From the NCBI GenBank assembly GCA_950106755.1, contig OX467083.1, positions 46,018,555 to 46,082,554 of the forward strand: a stretch of DNA of 64,000 nt. Reading direction: 5' to 3'. A program made the translations under genes and the position numbers. Positions 60,101-64,000 of this stretch are shown here, piece after piece; position 1 is the first letter of the stretch; each line of letters opens with the position of its first letter. This DNA is from Climacium dendroides. Lineage: Eukaryota; Streptophyta; Bryopsida; Hypnales; Climaciaceae. The notes under the pieces are model-generated. The model saw nothing but the letters and a program-made list of their open reading frames with translations. It had not been told where the DNA came from and searched no databases.

Positions 60101-60204
60101 TGAGGTCCGGATTGAAAGAATGCACTGCACGCAACTTCGAAGACTCGACACTGGTAAATCTGGCTCGGAAGCAGCCTACTCCGAAGGGTGGAGAAGCTCA
60201 GCAT
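57170..60204 (-). CDS. FHIT: FHIT-type bis(5'-adenosyl)-triphosphatase (HIT family) with targeting extension
   Basis: Coding order is 60204-60033, 59465-59398, 59081-58976, about 58340-58192, 57753-57655, 57283-57170; about 235 residues. It splits Ap3A-like dinucleotides into AMP and ADP. Residues 1-57 ([20 protein letters not shown]) are Ser/Arg/Leu-rich without acids and look like a mitochondrial or plastid presequence. A second ATG at 59436 ([10 protein letters not shown]) could start a cytosolic form. The HIT fold follows: [59 protein letters not shown] and catalytic [10 protein letters not shown]. It ends with the plant FHIT tail [20 protein letters not shown] and ELRALF. The odd point: the exon beginning HVLVSPKR has no AG before it in usable phase, so its start is set by homology. 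The gene may be mis-spliced, inactive or contain a sequence error. Confidence 0.82.
57867..57912. repeat. 26-bp tandem duplication in an FHIT intron
   Basis: GAATTTTATAGATCCACCAC occurs at 57867-57886 and again at 57893-57912. It lies in the intron before the catalytic-histidine exon. The same intron ends a TTAA-type repeat at 58131. Confidence 0.85.
58083..58131. repeat. orphan end of a TTAA-type element in an FHIT intron
   Basis: It ends GGGCAACGAGGGGTTAA, similar to the right end of element A (GGGCGGTGAGGGGTTAA). The part before it resembles 12186-12235. A left end beginning TTAACCCC was not found nearby. Confidence 0.45.
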
Positions 60205-60954
60205 CAGAACTGTTACAAGAGGGAAACAATAGCATCAAATTGGCAATCCACAACTCTAAAACGATACTTTGCTATCAGTTTCTATCCTCAATTATTCATT
60301 GTGCATCAAACTCTTTGAAATCGCTCTGTGAAACCGCTCTGGTCTCTAACATTATAAGAAGTTACGCCTGAAATGAGGTTGTGAACAATGTATACAAAAG
60401 AAAGTATTGGGAAACAGTTTATAGGGTTTGTGTTCTTTCGAAGAGAACAAGATCACATCCTTAGCTTCAATCGATCCTTCTTGAAAATGGGCCATGTCCA
60501 ATTGGCCACTGCAAGCAATAATTTGACTAAACTGAAAAGCAAACGGCGACCGATGAGCAGGGTCATTACCAAGGTAAAAATGCGAGATAGACAAGAACTT
60601 TTTTCTGACAAGTATCAGCGAGGATGCTTAAGATTTATAAGAAAGTTGCATTGAGACATTACCTTTTCCAAATTGTGAAGTCGTGGGAAACGATAAACCC
60701 CAAACCCCTCCGAGACAGAGAAATTACTCCAACCCTTTCTGAAGTCTGCTCTTGAAGCGACCATTTAAGAGTTGATTGCCTTTTCCGGGAAGCTACACTC
60801 CATTCTAAATTTTCTTAGGAAGAAAAATGGAACTGGCATTTTAGGTAGTAAGTTCATAAATCGACCACCTAAGAGCTGGAATTGAATTTTGGGGGAGTTA
60901 AAAATTTTCGAAATATTTTTCAGTAAATTTTTCTTGAAAGACAAGTAGATTTGG

Positions 60955-61300
60955 CATCTAATCCAAGTCGTTTCATATTTTTTGGAGCTTTGTAGAATTA
61001 TTTATGAAATTTTGAAGTTGAATTGGTATAGGGTTGCAAAAACGCCCACCTCCTAAAATGTACACTGGTTGGACATCAGTGAAGGCTACAAAAAGCAAGA
61101 TGTACAAATAGTGTACATTTCAAGAGGTGGGTAGTTTTAAAGTCTATGCACTTTTAGAACCTCCTACCTTAACCCAAGTTTGTTTCATATTTTTTGGGAC
61201 CTTTGTGGAATTAGTTATGAATAGTTGAAGTTGAAACACAATAGTCACTAAAAGTGACCACCTCCTAAAATGCACATTATTGGTACATTGAAGAAAGAAA
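60955..61300. repeat. imperfect direct duplication of about 135 bp
   Basis: Copies at 60955-61090 and 61170-61300 share TTTCATATTTTTTGG, TTTGT(A/G)GAATTA, TATGAA, GTTGAA and CCACCTCCTAAAATG(T/C)ACA in the same order. It is probably part of a dispersed repeat family. Confidence 0.6.
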
Positions 61301-61499
61301 AATGTGCCCCTATGTCATGATTGCTTTTAAAACATGGGCACTTTTACAGCAAACTACCTTAACAAGACAAACCTGTGACCTATGATTTTAGCCTCTCTAT
61401 CCATCACTCTATTTTCTACCATTTTGCAACTAGATACAAATGAAACTTTTTATATATTATTTTTCATACATGAAATCATATGTCTAATACTCCTTCTGT

Positions 61500-62069
61500 C
61501 CCAAAATGATCTTCTTGTTGGTCTTGATTTTTTCTCCCAAAAAAAATTTCACGGTGTGACATGGGAAGAAGAGTCTAAAAAAGAAGTCTCAATTGAGGCT
61601 GGAGCACTTTGCACAATTTATTTTAAGATTGAGTTGAAGTTGGTTCTACCAAATTGGCTCCATCCCCTTCTAATCACAACCTAGAATCTAGTTTGCCTCC
61701 TCAAAACCCAGTCAACCCAACTAATTCAGACATGCGCTACCTTAATTGACTAGGCACTATCTAACTTAATTCAAACATTTTGATTGACCTAACATACCCC
61801 ACCAACATTGAAATCGGATGATGAGATAAGACATTAACTACACCATGGTTGAATCAATGGCCACCGGTGCTCCATTTTCAGGCCTCCTAAAATCTACTTT
61901 TGAAAGTGCCATAACTACATGTCAAATATTATTCCAAAACTAAAATTTGTACAACAATAGGAGAGCATCAAAATCTACTCACACATCAAAACGGATTAAA
62001 AAATCATTATTTTTAAGCTTAATTTGGAACATTTTGTCTAACAAAAAGATCATTTTGGGATGGAGGGAG
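61500..62069. mobile_element. Stowaway-like MITE (Tc1/mariner type)
   Basis: The left end CTCCTTCTGTCCCAAAATGA (from 61500) and the complement of the right end, CTCCCTCCATCCCAAAATGA, match for more than 25 bases. Both are flanked by TA (61498-61499 and 62070-62071). The CTCCCTCCGTCCCAAAAT start with a TA target site is the known hallmark of plant Stowaway elements. At 570 bp it is longer than most. A 100-codon open frame inside (61382-61684, starting before the element) shows no transposase motif. Confidence 0.8.
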
Positions 62070-64000
62070 TACAAATTCCTTTTATTTTCAAATTTTTTGA
62101 ATATTTTTGTAGTATATTTTTATTGCTAAAATTCACATCAAGTCCAAAATATACTACAAAGGTGATCCGATCTTCTTCTTTAGAAAAGTCAATAATACCG
62201 TAGTGAGGGAATTTACAATACTATTTATTAGAAGTGTGCTCAAGCAACTTCTAAAAAACATATTGGATGAAAAAATATTTTTTTTTCCATCCTATAGTCT
62301 TGGGTGAAGTCATTCATTGGACACTTAATTAGTATCCATGACATTCTTCTAGGGATAATTAACACCTAAAATTATTTTGTACTCCATTTGATTGAATACA
62401 CAATGAAGTTTGAATAAGAGACCTAGATGATGGTCAAGATGTCAAGACACTTAGGCATTCTTAGTCCATGACTAGAAATAGAGATAATATTGAAATTTTC
62501 AAATGAAGGGTTACAAACCTATATTTATGGAATAGGTTTTGTGCAAGCTTGGTGGAAAATAATTCTAAACATAGATGCCAAATTGTATGACTAAATATTT
62601 TTTCAAATAAAATTGTATGGAAAATAAATTACAAAAAAATTAATTTATTATTTGCACTATTATTTACACTCGTGGAACTTTAATTTTTATTAAGCATTAA
62701 GTAGAGAGGTGTTGATCCTATTTTCCACTTACAATATCATTATAATATCTTTTGTCACAAGTAATTATATATAATGTGACAACAAAGAGTTTGATTAGTG
62801 TAAAAGAATTGGAATCATTGTTCAAACTCTTATGCTCCAAAACATGGTTATTTCCTAAGTGATAAAGCTAAAATAATAAACCCAATTTAAAAGTTATTGC
62901 TCAAAAAATTATTGTAACTTTTCAAAATACTTCTCTTAGTTTAAAAATGTAATTTACAATTTCTAACTTCATTAGTACATCTTATTACCTTTTTGAATTT
63001 TTTCCCAAAATAATTTATTCAACTATTAAATATAAAAAGTGACTATTTTGACCATCTATGCACTTAAGAATGTTTTGACCATCTATGTTATTTTTATGTA
63101 AATTTTTTTTTAAATATTAAAGAGATACACAAGTATACTTTTAGTCACCTAGGTTGTGAATTTAAATAGATCTAGCTAAGTATACCATGTCCTCAAAAGT
63201 GATTGAGATTTGAAAATAAATCATTTTTGATGAATTTATTCCTAATTTTTGAAGGACTAAGAAGCCCATTTTGAATGTTAGACATTTTGAAATTGAAATA
63301 AATGATATTTTAAATTTGGTTAGTGATTGTATAATCCATTAATTCCTTGTATAGAACTATTTCTTGTACAATTTCTGATGATATTTGATGAAATGCAATA
63401 TATTTATTAGAAACATTAGGTAAATCAAGTAGCCCAAAATAACATTCTTATATTAAGTAATTTATTTTATAGAAGATTATTTATTTAGTTGACTCTTTTA
63501 TGTATATCATAATTATCAAATTGTTAAATCTCACTAATTAAAAGATCATAATGCTATACTTTTGGAGTTCAAATCATAAATAAATCTTCTAGTTGTATGG
63601 TGTCTTCCGTTTTGTACACAAGAAAAATGTTATTTAGGATGCTTAGGAAATGCATTTCTAAAACATTGCAAACAAAATTTGAAAATAACTTTTAAATCTA
63701 TGTCTCTCTACTTCTACTACGCATGTTCTCTAAAACTATTAGGAAAAAAACACATAAATACAACACTTTCCATTTTTCACCAAGAAAATGAACTTGAATG
63801 AATACTTCTATGACTCAAATCCACAACAACTTTTTCAAAAGCAACCAATGAGAAGCTAGGTTTTCTTTGAAACAACTAATGAAAGTTGAGACATTTTATA
63901 CTTCAAGGGTATTCATTCAAGGTGAGTCTAAAGTTATATATAAGGTACCATGTGTTCTAAACATTAAAATTCATAAAATATTACTAGAAAATCAAAAAAT

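Larger units (their letters stand above)
60205..64000. other. promoter of the FHIT gene, then AT-rich repeats
   Basis: 60205-60800 is mixed sequence and probably promoter. 60850-61370 contains an imperfect direct duplication (60955-61090 and 61170-61300) sharing TTTCATATTTTTTGG and CACCTCCTAAAATG; a reversed piece of the same family occurs near 39095-39130. 61500-62069 is a Stowaway-like element. 62070-64000 is AT-rich with nothing recognisable. Confidence 0.5.

Overview
The window is nuclear DNA from a land plant. Intron-split genes with GT-AG borders code for plant-specific proteins: an IQ67-domain (IQD) protein, a pectin methylesterase, a root-cap-domain protein, a G-type cyclin-dependent kinase and a DUF3727-type plastid protein. 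They are separated by long, very AT-rich stretches full of short non-autonomous DNA transposons. Most introns are short (about 70-650 bases) and the gene order is not one I recognise. A seedless plant (bryophyte or lycophyte) seems likely, but the sequence alone does not settle it.

Layout. 1-2185: AT-rich flank with a 7-bp minisatellite. 2186-3251 (+): four-exon gene for a 115-residue membrane-anchored protein of unknown role. 3252-10430: repeats, including a TTAA-flanked element, hairpins and a frameshifted coding remnant. 10431-13822 (+): 11-exon DUF3727-type plastid protein. 16172-20678 (-): five-exon pectin methylesterase whose 2.15-kb first intron holds a transposon copy and a 151-bp tandem duplication. 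21500-22210 (-): tentative three-exon small gene. 24904-26309 (+): two-exon secreted root-cap-domain protein with an SPPSK-repeat front. 31285-34549 (-): seven-exon IQD protein. 36480-51600: about 15 kb of AT-rich repeats with no gene I can support. 52601-55216 (+): CDKG-type kinase with an uninterrupted coding region. 56290-56990 (+): decayed coding sequence. 57170-60204 (-): six-exon FHIT-type dinucleoside-triphosphate hydrolase with an N-terminal targeting extension and one exon lacking a canonical splice acceptor. 60205-64000: repeats, including a Stowaway-like element.

The genes are independent housekeeping, signalling and cell-wall genes and form no pathway or cluster. No transposase, virus, CRISPR array, rRNA or convincing tRNA was seen. 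The most unusual signals are (i) a family of elements bounded by TTAA and starting CCCC, the hallmark of piggyBac-type transposons, (ii) the missing acceptor in the FHIT gene, (iii) substitutions at normally conserved pectin methylesterase positions, and (iv) several gene models assembled here by joining exons whose reading phases agree.
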